A program made the position numbers and the translations under genes. Below, one piece after another: positions 1 through 10,969 of a DNA stretch of 64,000 nucleotides (position 1 is the stretch's first letter; each line of letters starts with the position of its first letter). The notes below the pieces were generated by a model that was not told the origin of the DNA, made no database searches, and saw only the letters and a program-made list of their open reading frames with translations. The stretch is from Puccinia triticina (taxonomy: Eukaryota; Basidiomycota; Pucciniomycetes; Pucciniales; Pucciniaceae): positions 2,314,001-2,378,000 of the forward strand of contig NC_070568.1 in the NCBI RefSeq assembly GCF_026914185.1, written 5' to 3'.

Positions 1-610
1 GTTAGAGCCCGACTCGACAGCCACGCGGCCTGATTTGCTCTTCTTATGTAGCTGCAGATCGCCCCCCAACTTGGCCAGATTCCCGCACTCTCCGAGGAAA
101 AAATGAGCGCCAAAGTTGGCAAGGGCTTGGTTAGCTTTCTGGTTGATCTGATGGCCCAAAGAAAAGAACGTTTTAGAGCTTGTGTCACCATGGGAGTTTC
201 CTCAGCACTTGCGTGCAAGTGCCATCTCTTAACTCAGTCATAGATTTGGTTGGATCTCACTTAGATTCTGGTTTGAAGGCAAGGTTCATGTCTGCCATAA
301 AATATCCTGAAAGGATCTGGAACAATACTTGATGTATTGTGTAATGTATGTGTAAAATGTATACCACAACTATGCTGAAAACAAGGCCATTTTAATGATA
401 AGTTTTACTTGATCCTCAAGCTTGACCAAAGTTCCTCATAACTCAATTATCATGATTTTTGAACTCTTTGGAAGCCCATACCCAGTAGTTTTCTCTGAAA
501 TGGTTTTTGTATTTATTTTCAGGGCACACACCAAAAAGCTGCCAGTTATTTCTAAGTTGTTTCTATTACACATGGTGAAAACTTTGGATGGAGTGTAGTG
601 ATACTATGGA
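1..610. other. No recognisable gene or element
   Basis: AT-rich sequence with no long open frame, no terminal inverted repeats and no tandem array that I can see. It may belong to an element starting outside the window. Confidence 0.4.
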
Positions 611-613
611 AGG

Positions 614-955
614 TAGAGCTGGTCCCTAGTACCCGTTGGCGGGTACCTGTGGAAGAGCGCAGGTATCCGCCGGGTGCAGGTGCGGGTGTCCAGTCTGGGT
701 ACAAATTCAGGCAGGTACCCGCGCACAAATTGCTATTCTGGGGTGTCCAGTCTGGGTCCAAATTCAGGCAGGTACCCGCGCACAAATTGGTATTCTGCAC
801 AGCTCTGCTTGCCCCTAGTGCCCATTGGCGGGTACTAGGTACCTGTGGACGGGTACCCATGGAAGTACGCAGGTAACTTCCAGCGGGTTCCGGGTGTCCA
901 TTCAGGCAGGTACCCACACCCGCCGCGGGTACCCGGGTGCAAAGTGTCAGCTCTA
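614..955. mobile_element. Small TIR element rich in GGTACC motifs
   Basis: The block opens with TAGAGCTG and closes with CAGCTCTA, and its interior is filled with variants of GGTACCCG and CGGGTACC. The same GGTACC flavour recurs at 2200-2400, 32630-32830 and 33470-33610. The TA at each outer edge would suit a TA target site, but the inverted repeat is short, so the boundaries are tentative. The open frames inside follow the repeats and are not genes. Confidence 0.45.
686..799. repeat. 57-bp tandem duplication
   Basis: Two near-identical 57-bp units start at 686 and 743, each beginning GTGTCCAGTCTGGGT and carrying CAGGCAGGTACCCGCG. A partial third copy begins near 894. Confidence 0.8.
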
Positions 956-1056
956 GTGGGAGGTCTGATTTTTCTCTGGTACTACAGTTTGACTTTTGTG
1001 CTGTAGGGCCAGCTGTCACACAACCATGTAACCTGTGCGGGTTTCTGTGACACATT

Positions 1057-1095
1057 GTGTCACACAAACGTACGTGCGCGCGTTTGTGTGACACG
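1057..1095. repeat. Perfect-core palindrome
   Basis: The arms TGTCACACAAACG and CGTTTGTGTGACA surround a short GC-rich loop, giving a strong cruciform or hairpin. It lies outside any gene and its role is unknown. Confidence 0.75.
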
Positions 1096-1099
1096 TAGA

Positions 1100-2131
1100 C
1101 CATCACCCAGCCATATCATGCCAAGATGAGTGCCCTGAAATCCCAGGGTTGAATTAGCTGAATCCTTTAAGAATGGTATCTGATCTTCATCCATCAGTAC
1201 AGAAATCCTGTTGAGGAGATTTTCTGAATTCGTACACAAACCCTGGGTAATCTGAGGTTCCCCTGGACTTGTCCCAGAATTCTAACTCCCTTGGGACAAA
1301 ATTTAGCAGCTGAAGAATGTGCCACACAAATTTACACATGTGTGCTGGTGTGTCACATTTTTCATCACTGAGCCAAGTGATGCCAGCCTGAGTGCTCATG
1401 CAGAGCCAGGGGCTTAGGTGGACCCTTCAAAAATTGTTTATAACGTTCAGCCATATGTGCACAAATGATTTTGGGGATATTTTCTGAAGTCATACACAAC
1501 TCCTGATTAATATGAGGTTTTTTTCCATTTCCAAGAAAATGGGTTTGACTCATTTTACTGCAACATTTCCACATTCCATTATTCTAAAACCAATAATACC
1601 AAGTTGACTTTTACTTTAATTTTTTACATGAGGGCCAATAATGTGCATTACAAGAAACTCATTTTTTCAGAGGAGTTGATTTTGAGAATTCCAATTTTGC
1701 TTTGCTATCCTTCAACCCTTATTATATTTGACATTTCCCCACTTTTTTTATGCACTCCTTGAATGAGCATGACACCATCTTTCATCTCTCATTCCACTTT
1801 TTGCCTGTATTTAGTATCTTCTGAAACCAATTAGACACAGCCCACCAGCTAAAATATCTCATCCAGGGATAGACATCAAAGAGCATATCACATTTGCACC
1901 TTGCTTTTAAATACTACAAAGAAATAACGACTGGAGAATTGAGAGAGGCAGAGTCGCCAAGATCACACTGAGTTTAATAAGCTTCAATTATCGAACTTTC
2001 AAGTATAATTATCATGTATTGATGCAAGAAGTACTCAAAAGGGAGGCTAAAGGTGTTCATCTTTAGGGCCAGTTTGGCTTAGAACTGATGATGAAATTTC
2101 TTGAATGAGAAAACAATCTTCAAGTAGCAAA
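1100..2131. other. Gene-free AT-rich stretch with a diverged direct repeat
   Basis: Segments near 1195-1290 and 1440-1570 share the pattern of a TTTTCTGAA motif, then a CATACACAA-like motif, then ATATGAGGTT or ATCTGAGGTT. They look like an old direct duplication. No coding signal is seen. Confidence 0.35.
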
Positions 2132-2589
2132 CACCAGGGGGGAAAGTGTGGCACTCCCTGGAGAGTGCCAGACCGTATGTTCCTTTGTAGAGATGGCACT
2201 TGGCACCCGCCGGCGGGTACCTGTCACACTTCAGCACATAATTCTATGCGCCTGCAGGCGCCCATGGCGGGTGCCAGGGGTTCCATTTTAGTAAAAATAC
2301 ATGCAGGAAGCTGCACGCGCGCAATGGGTACCTTCAAGCACATAGAATTATGTGCTGAAGTGTGGCGGGTACCCGCCAGCGGGTGCCAAGTGCCATCTCT
2401 ATTCCTTTGGGAAGACTGTCTGATGTCAAATGTGTGAGCATGTGTGATTTAGGCTTCAAATATGTTGACCTTATGTTCAACTCAGGCTGATCTTTGATCC
2501 ACTCCATGGTGAACATGTTGGTAATTGAGTTGAGAGTACCCCCACTTGATGCCTGGTACACCCTGGTATTCTACACTTAGTGGTGTGTT

Positions 2590-3440
2590 TCAGGAATCAA
2601 TTTGAGACCCCCTCCACTCAATGAATGGGTTGTAAAGTCATTGAGTGGAGATTCCCTCCACTTGATGACTGTTGGACAACCATTGATTGGAGGTTGTGTC
2701 CACTCAATGACCATATCTAAATTACCAGCCACCAAGTGGAGACATCCTCCACTCGATGACTGGTTTTTAATGTCATTGAGTGGAGGGATTCTCCACTCGA
2801 GGACTGGTGTGTATACTGGCTGTTGAGTGGGGGGGTTCCTTACTCGGTGACTGGTTCTACTGGCCATTGAGTGGAGACACCCTCCACTTGATCACAGTTC
2901 ACTAGGCTGGGAAAATCCCAGAGCAGTGACCAGTACTGCATGTTGGTCATTAAGCCGGGCCTCTCCCAGCTTTAAGGACTGTATGTACTGTACTCAGCGC
3001 GGGGAAAGTCCCAGCTTGATGGACAGTATGTACTGTCCATCCTGCTGCACTTTTCCAAGCTGAGTGGCCAGTGTAGGCTGCCTACCGCGCTCGGAAAGGC
3101 TGACTAGATGATCAGCATTTGCTGGTCGTTGGGCCAGGGCTTCTCGCTGGATGACCAGTATCTACTGGTCATCGGATTTGAGCTCGGAGAGGCTGCAGAT
3201 CGATGACCAGGGCATGATGCCTGTCAAGCGCGGCCTCTCTGAACTCAATGGCCAGTTTGTGTTGACCATCCAGTCGGAGAAGCCCTGGTCCAATGACCAG
3301 CACCTATTGGTCATTGTTCTGGGCCTGTCTGAGCTTGGTGAGCAGTCTGTACTGTCCACCAACCTCGGAAAAGCCAAGCTGAATGAACAGTATTTGATGT
3401 ACTGTTCATTGAGTTGGGGCTTTCCCAGCTCCATGACCAG
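2590..3440. repeat. Mirrored short-repeat arrays
   Basis: First block: alternating CCACTCGATGACTGGT-like and GTCATTGAGTGGAG-like half sites. Second block: alternating CCAGT and ACTGG-bearing half sites linked to TCGGAGAGGC or GGGCCTCTCC arms. Adjacent half sites are inverted copies of one another, so the DNA can form serial hairpins. Frames through it are a by-product of the periodicity. Confidence 0.75.
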
Positions 3441-3483
3441 AAAACAAAGGTCATCGAGCCCGTGTAAACAAGCAACTCGCCAA

Positions 3484-3521
3484 TGTCCACCCTGATGTTT
3501 GGCCGAACATGACGGTGGACA
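3484..3521. repeat. TGTCCACC-GGTGGACA hairpin, copy 1
   Basis: The outer arms TGTCCACC and GGTGGACA enclose a TTTGGCCGAA centre. Two relatives at 44718-44759 and 45798-45835 lie in the other member of the same element family. In this copy the middle of the stem is partly mismatched. Confidence 0.75.
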
Positions 3522-4839
3522 TAGCGACAAAAAAAACACGCTCCCCGGGGACGCCCGGGGATGCAGAGCTGATCCCTGTTGCCCCGCTGCCACCGTAGTT
3601 GACTTGTGCCCAGATTGAAACTCCTGGAACACAAGCTTTTTTGGTGATTTGAAACACATATGAACACCATTTTTGCCACTACAAAATGATGATGATTTTG
3701 ATTGTTCTGGATACAGCAGGTCAAAAGAGCATCATTCTTATCTTACACCTGGTGCTAATAATTACCATGTGATAAGAGCAATCAACACCATTTTGTTGCA
3801 CAATGGCCATGGACATAATGGTAGGTGTGATGAAGGTATGCTACCTGAAGGAAAAAATTGCCCAAAACAGTCAGGCAAAAGGTGTGAAGATGACCAATCT
3901 GCAAGACAAACGGTATGACCCTGCATGCTGAGATGTGTGTGGACATTTCAGAGTTGACTTTTCACCTCAGAGTTCAGACCAGCTATTGAAATCTTTCTCC
4001 TGCTGGTTCCAGGATCATCAAAATGTTGATGCATCTATTGATATCCACCAATCTGCCCCCTTCCCTCTGTGAAGCTTAATAATTTTAACCTCTAGCTGCT
4101 GCATTTTTCAGTCAGATGGAGGTCAAGTGAAGGAAAATTGTGCAATGTGTATTCACATACAAAAGGTGCATGGACCCAAATGAACAGCTGACCGTATGGC
4201 AAACTTTAGCCTGCATAAGTGGACCATCACTTGGTAAACATGGTTGGTGAAAAGGCCTCTTTGATTGTTCACATTTCATATTACAGGGAGGGAAGACAGG
4301 TTACAGAGGTTTTCCCAGCTTTGACACTGTGTGATACTCAAAAAAGAGAAATTTAATTTTACATAAATTTCCTCCCAATTGATAAAGGGAACAAGCATGG
4401 CAGAAATATCCCACAAGGATTAATCTACCAGTTAGCTGAGTCTTTGCGGTTGCTATAATTTACAGCTATCTTTCATTATGTGATTTTATGTGGGTTTTGA
4501 TTGAAAAAAATCAGCCCTGAAAAATCTTCCTTCTCACTTGGTCAAGGATATCTTTGAGCATCAGGATAGTTACATTCTTGGCAAAACATGTTGTGAATTG
4601 AAGCTCACATCCTGGATTTTGTTTGATATGAACCAAACAGAAAATTTCAACTAAGATATTTCCATGTGTTGGAATTGAGTTACAGATCATCCCGCAACCA
4701 CTTCACCTACAGTTACACATCTGTTGGGAAGAAAATTGAACAAAGAGTTGCAACTCACATCTAACTCACATCAGACCATTTGACTGACAGAATTACGGCC
4801 TGGCACTCTCCAGAGAGTGCCACACTTTCCCCCCTGGTG

Positions 4840-5550
4840 AAATAAATATTTTGCAGAATGTTGTCACATGATATGCATGAGCGATGCATAAGAATAACTA
4901 CACAACAAAATGAAGTGACATTCAAGGGATTTTGAGTTACAAGAAAAGGAAAGTGACATGAAATGGAAAGAGAGAATTACACCATGACAGTTGAGTACAC
5001 CCACTCTTTGAAGAGAACACAGACTTTTTTACCATGAGCTGTCATTATGGTCACTCTTGGGCTCAAGAGCTGCAGTAATCCAGCTTAGTGTTTCCACTTG
5101 CATATTGCCTGATTTGGATAAAAGATGATGTTTTGTCTGAGAAAATACCACTGCTTGAAACTTGATTATGCTGTGAAGATTTTTCAAAGACTTTTGGGGT
5201 GGTGGGATAATTTGGTTCTCAATTTGTTGGCTATCATCCATCATATTTGTTGAAGTGAAATTGCATGCAATTTTGCTGCTGTTCGAATATCTACATACAT
5301 GTTTTTGAGGATATTTCCTCCTGAAGTATCCAGTTCATCACATAAGAGATGTGGGGTGGGGTTGTGGGTTATGTTATGTTACCCTCTTCCCCTGAAAGTG
5401 CAGCAGTGTAGCCGCCTTGAACTCTAGTATTACTTGTATCATAGTCCCCACTTATGCGTAACGGAATATGAGTGTGAGAAGGGATAAATGAGTGATACCC
5501 TGTTACGAGTTCATTTCCCGTGTACTGTAATATTCAGGTGTACTGTAATT
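4840..5550. other. Gene-free stretch
   Basis: AT-rich, with only short frames, no terminal repeats and no tandem array. Nothing could be identified. Confidence 0.4.
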
Positions 5551-5730
5551 ATGGTCTTCAAAGTTGAAGTTCATGCATGTATAAATGCATAAATCATAAA
5601 TTCATAAAACTTTGTTGTTAAGATAAAGTAGCCCGTTTGTACTACTTGTATTCTTATAGTTAGTTATGCTTTTTCATGAATTTATGATTTACGCATTTAT
5701 GCATGCGTGAATTCCAACTTTGAAAACCAT
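5551..5730. mobile_element. TA-flanked MITE with a CAAAGTTG terminus
   Basis: The left end ATGGTCTTCAAAGTTGAA mirrors the right end TTCCAACTTTGAAAACCAT, and inner arms around CATAAATCATAAATTCAT extend the inverted repeat. TA flanks both ends. The CAAAGTTG terminus is shared with 33626-33834 and 50778-50981. A mariner-type TA target is inferred. Confidence 0.6.
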
Positions 5731-5739
5731 AAATATTAA

Positions 5740-6360
5740 TGTGTACTGTAATATTAATGTTACATGTAACTAAACTCTTATAATGACAGTACATTGATGT
5801 AACTAGATGTATATGTGTAATACAGATGTAAAATAGAGTACTGTGTGTAATGTAGACAATTGCAGGTACTTGGTATGTGTACAGTACTGTGACCACTAAC
5901 GTGTACTCTGTGGCTGACATCTTATCCACCAAATACACCACTCCTTCACAGAATTTACTTGCTCATAATGTGCATGTTAAGAAACACAGCATGTGCCAAC
6001 CACATTTAGATAGGATATTAAGGATATTATGGAATCAAAGTTTGAAAATTTAAGAGCACAGTCACACCTTCTTCTGGAGGATACTCTAGTTTTTCAGACA
6101 CTCAGAACCACAAAAACCCACATCAAACTAGGATCAACCACATTACTGCACAACACTCAAATATATTGATGGTTATTAACCTTCCTGTGATTTTTTTTCT
6201 TCTTCTCAATTTCACCTTCTCTGGCCTCCTTGACGTGCTTGTCTTTCCTCCCCTGTATCTTGAAAATCATCAAATCATATATCTGTAATCATCCAATCCA
6301 ATCAAAGATCACCTCAAAATCATGATGTATCATTCTCTTTCTGCAGTTTTTCAACGGTGT
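5740..6360. other. Gene-free AT-rich stretch
   Basis: Contains variants of TGTACTGTAATATTAATG and TACATGTAA, but no clear gene or element boundary. Confidence 0.35.
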
Positions 6361-6508
6361 ATCCGCTGGGCTACACTAAAAAAAGCAACCTTTTAGCGTA
6401 GCGCAGCAGTTGACCGCTACATGGCCAGACCAAAGAGGAATAGCGCAGCGACAACACCGCTGCGCTACTCGCTAAGCGCAGCAATTGTCCGCTACCCTAG
6501 CGGAACAG
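6361..6508. mobile_element. Short GTAGCGCAGCG-rich inverted element
   Basis: The left end TCCGCTGGGCTAC is an imperfect inverted match to the right end GCTACCCTAGCGGA. The interior is rich in TAGCGCAGC and GCTGCGCTA. It resembles the motif style of the 6799-7238 MITE but has different ends. Confidence 0.45.
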
Positions 6509-6798
6509 ATCCTTTGAATGTATAATTGGTGGAATGTTGGAGGATGTTTGAAAGGTTGATGGCGACTTCCAGCATCTTGATCCTACATAACATGCATACC
6601 TCAAGCATGTGCTCGTAGCGCCAGATAGTGGTCTTTTTGTGTGTGTTTCACTGAGACAGTATTGGCCACCGATTATAGGTCAACCTCTTCCAGCGGGGCG
6701 AGTTGGGTAGGTCTCTTATGTGGCTAGCGACGTGGCAATGCGGCTTAGTATTCTGTCAGAGTGCTTCAATGAGAACACGACTCGCGCGTCCCCTTTGC

Positions 6799-7238
6799 CA
6801 ACACTGGGTCGCTACGCTAACCATAGCGGTTAGTTTTTTAGCGTAGCGTTAGCGCAATTGCACGCATGTGCGCTAACGCTACGCGCACGCGGTGCGCAGC
6901 TATTTTAGCTGATAGCGTAGCGTTAGCGCAGATGCGCGCAATTGCGCTAACGCTACACATGCAGAGCGCAAAAGAGCGCGCTCTACGCTGCGCTACAGCG
7001 CCTTCAGCGGGAAAAAAGGGCTTTTTTTTCCGCTAAAAGAGCTGTAGCGCAGCGCAGCGTAGCGTAGCGACTGTAGCGGCGCGCTAACACTAACAAAGAA
7101 TTGGCGCGCTGTTAGCGCCGCTGAAAATGAGCGCAGCGTAGCGTCGCTAACAGCGCGCTAACGCTATGCAAAATAGATGGGCGCTTTTTGCCGCTACGCT
7201 AACGCGTAGCGTTGAAATAGCGTAGCGACCCAGTGTTG
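6799..7238. mobile_element. 440-bp MITE in the promoter of the first Cys-rich gene copy
   Basis: The termini CAACACTGGGTCGCTACGCTA and its inverse are perfect over 21 bp. CCTTTGC lies directly on both sides (6792-6798 and 7239-7245), a 7-bp target duplication. The interior is a dense thicket of GCGTAGCGTTAGCGC and its inverse, so nearly the whole element can self-pair. The insertion splits a sequence that is continuous in the promoter of the second gene copy (about 7886-8090), where CCTTTGAGATTGAGATCACGCGG runs unbroken. Confidence 0.9.
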
Positions 7239-7320
7239 CCTTTGCGATCACGCGGCAATCACCTGAACGAGGGTCTTGGCAGCTTGCGCAGCGCAAAGCA
7301 CGGAGCCCACGTTCGGCAGC

Positions 7321-7327
7321 CTATAAA
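7321..7327 (+). promoter_or_regulatory. TATA box of Cys-rich gene copy 1
   Basis: CTATAAA lies 71 nt before the ATG at 7392. It is embedded in a block (about 7245-7391) that closely matches the segment upstream of copy 2, including GAGGGTCTTGGCAG and TTGCGCAGCGC. Confidence 0.75.
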
Positions 7328-7391
7328 GAACGCACCACCAAGACCGGACTACCTAGCTCCAACACTCCTCCCTACCCACTCAAAAAAGAAG

Positions 7392-7500
7392 ATGCCTCCT
7401 CCACAAGTTGTCGTCGTCAAGAGCGAGGGTGGCAAGGAGATTGGAGGCGGCAACCACTACTGCATCATCTGCCGCGCCCCCGCTTCATCTACCCCTTCCG
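7392..7500 (+). pseudogene. Small Cys-rich protein, copy 1 (first exon only)
   Basis: The exon encodes 36 codons and ends in phase 1 at a GTAAGC donor (7501). It shares the block GKEIGGGNHYCIICRAPA with copy 2 and differs mostly in the N-terminal ten residues. Downstream, the intron similarity to copy 2 fades within about 100 bp. The sequence then runs into the 3' unit near 7602 without any counterpart of the second exon of copy 2. I therefore read it as a copy truncated by unequal exchange, though a diverged later exon cannot be excluded. With a MITE sitting in its promoter it may be silent. Function unknown. Confidence 0.55.
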
Positions 7501-7599
7501 GTAAGCACCCCAAGTCCTCTTCATCACATTCCTCTCACAGAATCCCCCGCACACAGCTTCAAAGTTTGAGTTTTGTAAAGCTTGATTTATTTGAATGTA

Positions 7600-7865
7600 T
7601 GAGGTCGGGTTGGATGTGGCCGCAAGACCTGGCTAGCCCTATGACTTCCGAACCCCTGCCCTAATATAATGGGGTATGAGCCAATCGAGCTCTAGAGAAA
7701 ACTAGAGTTTAAGCTCCCTAGGTCGAACCAGAAACACACACAGCTGAGAATTCTGAGGCGATTGAGTTCGGTGAGGTCCGGTGGATGTGGCCGTCACACC
7801 ACCTGAGGCCTCTCACTTCCCCGAAAGGAGGAATAATCTTTACTGCCAGGCAAAGGCCGGATGAG
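7600..7865 (+). repeat. Repeated 3' unit of the Cys-rich gene array
   Basis: The segment GGTCCGGTGGATGTGGCCG followed by CTCTCACTTCCCCGAAAGGAGGAATAA (about 7773-7862) is related to 7602-7670 and to 9036-9110 (GTCCGGGTGGATGCGGC, then CTCTCACTTTCCC). In two cases a TCGCGACGCGGGT- or TCGCGAGGCGGGT-type promoter start follows, giving up to three tandem units between 6.7 and 9.3 kb. Confidence 0.6.
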
Positions 7866-8088
7866 TGTCTCCAGTTTCTGAGAAGGCTTACAGCGTAGTC
7901 GCGACGCGGGTTAGGATTCCGTCCGAGTGCTACACGATCCGCGCGCGCCCTTTGAGATTGAGATCACGCGGTGACTTGTTGCATAAGCAGAACACGAGTC
8001 GCACGTCCTTTGTGGACACGCGGCGGTTGCCTGGACGAGGGTCTTGGCAGTTTGCGCAGCGCGAGACGCTGAGCCCACCCTCGCCTGT

Positions 8089-8096
8089 CTATAAAA
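8089..8096 (+). promoter_or_regulatory. TATA box of Cys-rich gene copy 2
   Basis: CTATAAAA lies about 80 nt before the ATG at 8175, in the same relative position as in copy 1. The leader between them is pyrimidine-rich (CCAACCACCAACTCGCC). Confidence 0.75.
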
Positions 8097-8174
8097 GACG
8101 AACCACCGAGACCGAACTACCTACCTCCAACCACCAACTCGCCCTCCTCCTCACCCCCTCAGAAAAACAAAAAA

Positions 8175-8579
8175 ATGCCTCCCGTTACCTGCACCAACCA
8201 CGGCAAGGAGATTGGTGGCGGCAACCACTACTGCATTATCTGCCGCGCCCCCGCTCCCCCCACCCCTCCCGGTAAGTGAAAAGAATCCTCTTCACACAAC
8301 CCGACTCCTGCAGAACGACTCGACTGACCCAAGATTCCACTTATACTTTGATGTTCCCAGCCTGAATTCTCCTCCCGCCTGAGGCTCCTGCAAACTTACT
8401 TTGGCCTTTCTGGAACTCTTTCTTTTTTTCTCCGAGCAAACCGTAGGTCTCTTTCAACATCCACATCCTCCTCACTCGAAATCAGCCTTGTACTAATTTT
8501 TTCCTCCACTATCAGTCTGTGTATCACACTCGGGCACCATCATGGCTGAGCATCTTATTATCTCAATTGATAAATCGAG
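8175..8579 (+). CDS. Small Cys-rich protein, copy 2 (unknown function, 3' end unresolved)
   Basis: Exon 1 (8175-8271, 32 codons plus 1 nt) ends at a GTAAGT donor. Exon 2 (8516-8579) follows a CTAAT branch-like motif and TATCAG, and ends at a GTAAGG donor in phase 2. The joined peptide is about 54 residues, with the core GGGNHYCIICRAPA and a second Cys/His cluster VCVSHSG across the junction. The spaced Cys and His residues could bind a metal. There is no signal peptide and no family I recognise. The terminal exon is unclear; acceptors near 8695, 8715 and 8750 each lead to a stop soon after. The strong, duplicated TATA promoter suggests a well-expressed gene. Copy 1 lies just upstream in the same orientation. 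Confidence 0.6.
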
Positions 8580-8949
8580 GTAAGGTATTGGATACTATTG
8601 CAATCCTTTCGGTTGAATCACACACTGATATCCTTCCTCTCTTCTCTTAACACTGTGGCGTTTCCGACGGCGGTGGTTTCTTTACCCTCCCAGTTTCCTT
8701 TCTGATTTGCAGCCATATTTTTGTATATTTAGTTCTCTCTTTTTTTGCAGATGTTTTTGAAATTCAATGCCTCTTGCCTTGATCGAGCTCTGAGAAAAAA
8801 TAGTCTTTTCATGGAAAGAATTTTGCAATTTTATGTGATCTGTACAATGAACATGATGAAATTTGATGACACTCTTACTCAATCCTTCCTCTGGCAGGAC
8901 ATTGGGAGATTGAACAGTATTCTTGCTTCTTAAAGCATAGGACACCAAT

Positions 8950-10290
8950 ATGCATCACTTGTCCGTCACCGCCAGCTGAGTAAACAGGACATTCGCAGCA
9001 AAATGGGGTTGAGTCTGATCCCTCCCAATGTGCCAGGTCCGGGTGGATGCGGCTGCCCCACCTTAATTTTACCCCTCTCACTTTCCCAAAAGGAGAATTG
9101 GGAATAATCTAGTGTTTTTTTATATTTGTCCGAACCAGGCCGGCAGAAGGTGTATAGTTTTTTTAGGGGGCTAGCCAAGTCGCGAGGCGGGTCAGCATTC
9201 CGCAGCTACGCGAGCTTGCTGATGAGGTGGAAGGCGTCCGAGGCAGTTTGGGATGAAGGTGCTTTGCCAGGGCCAGGGATTCAGTTACGGCCAGGGTTAT
9301 TTGGTGTGGCATAGCGGGCAGAAGCAAATCAGGCCTGAGGAGGTGGTGGGGGAAAGTCAAGGTTGAGGGCAATGGAAAGCTTAAAAGGCGGATATCTCGG
9401 AGGTGTTGTTGTTTCCCCAGGCAATTGGAGATGCTGCACTTCCAGCTATCCGTTGTCCTCAACCCCTCCGCTGTTGCACGTGCGCAGTTTGAGGGGCAAA
9501 GAGTGGGCCCCCCACGGGTCTGCAGCCTTTGCCGCGGGCCGGGGGCCTTCATGTCCATCACTTTTGACCCGTGCACTTGACACGGGCTGGGTGTTGAGCC
9601 TGGGAGCACGGCTTTGCCGCTGTTGGAAGGCTGGGTTGAGAACTTGCTTGTGTCTTTTTTATGTTGGGGAAACCCAGCATTTTTTTTTTGAGATTTTGTT
9701 AATGGGGAAACCCATGATTTTTTTTTCTTCATTTTGTGTAACTGTAAGGGGAAACCCTTGATCTTGATTTTTTTAATTTTGGAAAAACTGTGTCTTGAAT
9801 AAACTTGGATTACATAATAAATCCTCCTCTTTTTAAAAGAGTGTTTAAAAACCCTTGTAGTGGTTAAATTACCACGTAACAAGCTTAGTAATTTCCATTA
9901 CTAGTGTTTACATCAGCACAGTTATAGTGCTAGGGCCCAAAACCCTTAATTTTGACGGGTTTTTGCCCTAAGCTTCATAAACAGAGCTTTCAACTATAGT
10001 TAAAAAGTGCTTTCATTCTCACCCATCATTCAATTCAGGAATACTCTCAACTCTTGATTACCCTTACCTTTCTGTAGGTAAACCCACAAACCCAAGTTGA
10101 GCTATTCCTTGGATGCCTATTAACACCCTGTGTTGATCTGGATGCGCCTTAATTGAGCAAGCCTCTCAGTCAAGATTACTGATAGAGTGAAACCTGTTAC
10201 AGGTCTTACCACAAACCCATTGGCCCATCCTTGGCATCTTACACCATCATCTTGATAGTAACAACCCTCTCAGACACGGTTAGTTACATA
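8950..10290. other. Third, decayed Cys-gene unit and gene-free sequence
   Basis: At 9036-9150 the array's 3' unit recurs, and at 9168-9215 a degraded copy of the promoter start (AAGTCGCGAGGCGGGT) follows, but no matching first exon is seen after it. From 9660 to 9760 the motif GGGGAAACCC appears three times between T-rich tracts. The rest to 10290 is AT-rich without gene or clear element. Confidence 0.4.
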
Positions 10291-10299
10291 CAGGCTGAC

Positions 10300-10510
10300 A
10301 GTCTCAATAACTGGAACGGTTCCGGTCATGGAGAGGTGTGTTTACTCCTCTTGATGACCAGGACCGTTCCAGTCATTGAGAGGAGTGCTTAATCCACACA
10401 ATGACCGGTGATTTGCACTCCCCCTGTGTGCTGGCTGGTCATCGGGGGAGTTTGCATGTTGTACTCCGCTCCGGGACCAGCCTGTGCCGGCCATTGGCAC
10501 AGTGAAGTCA
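10300..10510. repeat. CCGGTCAT dyad array (short, isolated)
   Basis: Alternating half sites such as GGTTCCGGTCATGGAGAGG, CTCCTCTTGATGACC, CCAGTCATTGAGAGGAGTG and CACAATGACCGGTG. This is the same motif class as the large arrays at 26.3, 32.8, 36.3, 43.3 and 44.9 kb, here without recognisable terminal inverted repeats. Confidence 0.75.
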
Positions 10511-10724
10511 TGGGGTATCCTCAAACTCTGTTTTCAAGAGGCTGGGTTACCCAATCCATGGAATTCTGGCAGGTTGAAAATCCACGGGGGGTGCGCCCCG
10601 GGGAGGCGCTCCGCTTAGTTTTTTTTATTTCTTTATCATCCTTTTTCTATGTCATGCTGAGGGGTCCAAATACAAGAAAAATCCCCTCTGCCAGCTGGCA
10701 GAAAAAAAAGGGAATTTCAAGCTT

Positions 10725-10845
10725 TTCATGTGCAGTGCGCAAAGCGTTTTGAGCTACCGCGCACTGTGGCCGGGATGTTGAGTGGACGCCCCCTGCAGTG
10801 CGCGGCGAGTTTTTTGCAGTGCGCAAAGTACATCCGTTTGAATAA
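10725..10845. mobile_element. Fragment of the GTGCGCAAAGT fold-back family
   Basis: Contains GTGCAGTGCGCAAAG, CGCGCACTGTGG and GCAGTGCGCAAAGTACATCCGTTT. The same order of motifs forms the arms of the fold-back element at 34607-38441. Only one arm remains here. Confidence 0.6.
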
Positions 10846-10969
10846 GAAATAGTACTAGAGGCTATTCCTCAGGGTTCTAGACTACAAGAGGCTGCCATAA
10901 AGGCTAAGATCAGATCAAAAAAACAGGCTACAATATTAAGTAAACATTAACATAGAATAAGGGATTTTT

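Larger units (their letters stand above)
2132..4839. mobile_element. CACCAGGGGGG-family TIR element (2.7 kb, non-autonomous)
   Basis: The left end CACCAGGGGGGAAAGTGTGG matches the reverse complement of the right end over about 45 bp with only a couple of mismatches. The inner part of the repeat is itself a dyad around GGAGAGTGCC. The flanks are AAA on both sides, consistent with a 3-bp target duplication. No transposase frame is visible. The interior holds mirrored short-repeat arrays (about 2590-2900 and 2900-3440) and the hairpin at 3484-3521. CACTA elements also give 3-bp duplications and begin CAC, so a CACTA-like mobiliser is possible but unproven. A second member lies at 42770-48791. 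Confidence 0.85.

Noticed and set aside
1..40. GTTAGAGCCC at the window start as a second copy of the LTR at 46718
   Set aside because: The match to GTTAGAGCCCAGCT is only about ten bases and does not continue.
2105..2437. A 110-codon frame at the left end of the 2132-4839 element
   Set aside because: It reads through the terminal inverted repeat and GGTACC-type repeats; no protein-like conservation.
9163..9882. A 239-codon minus-strand frame
   Set aside because: Low-complexity Lys/Ser-rich translation of T-rich DNA overlapping the decayed third Cys-gene unit; no domain and no splice support.
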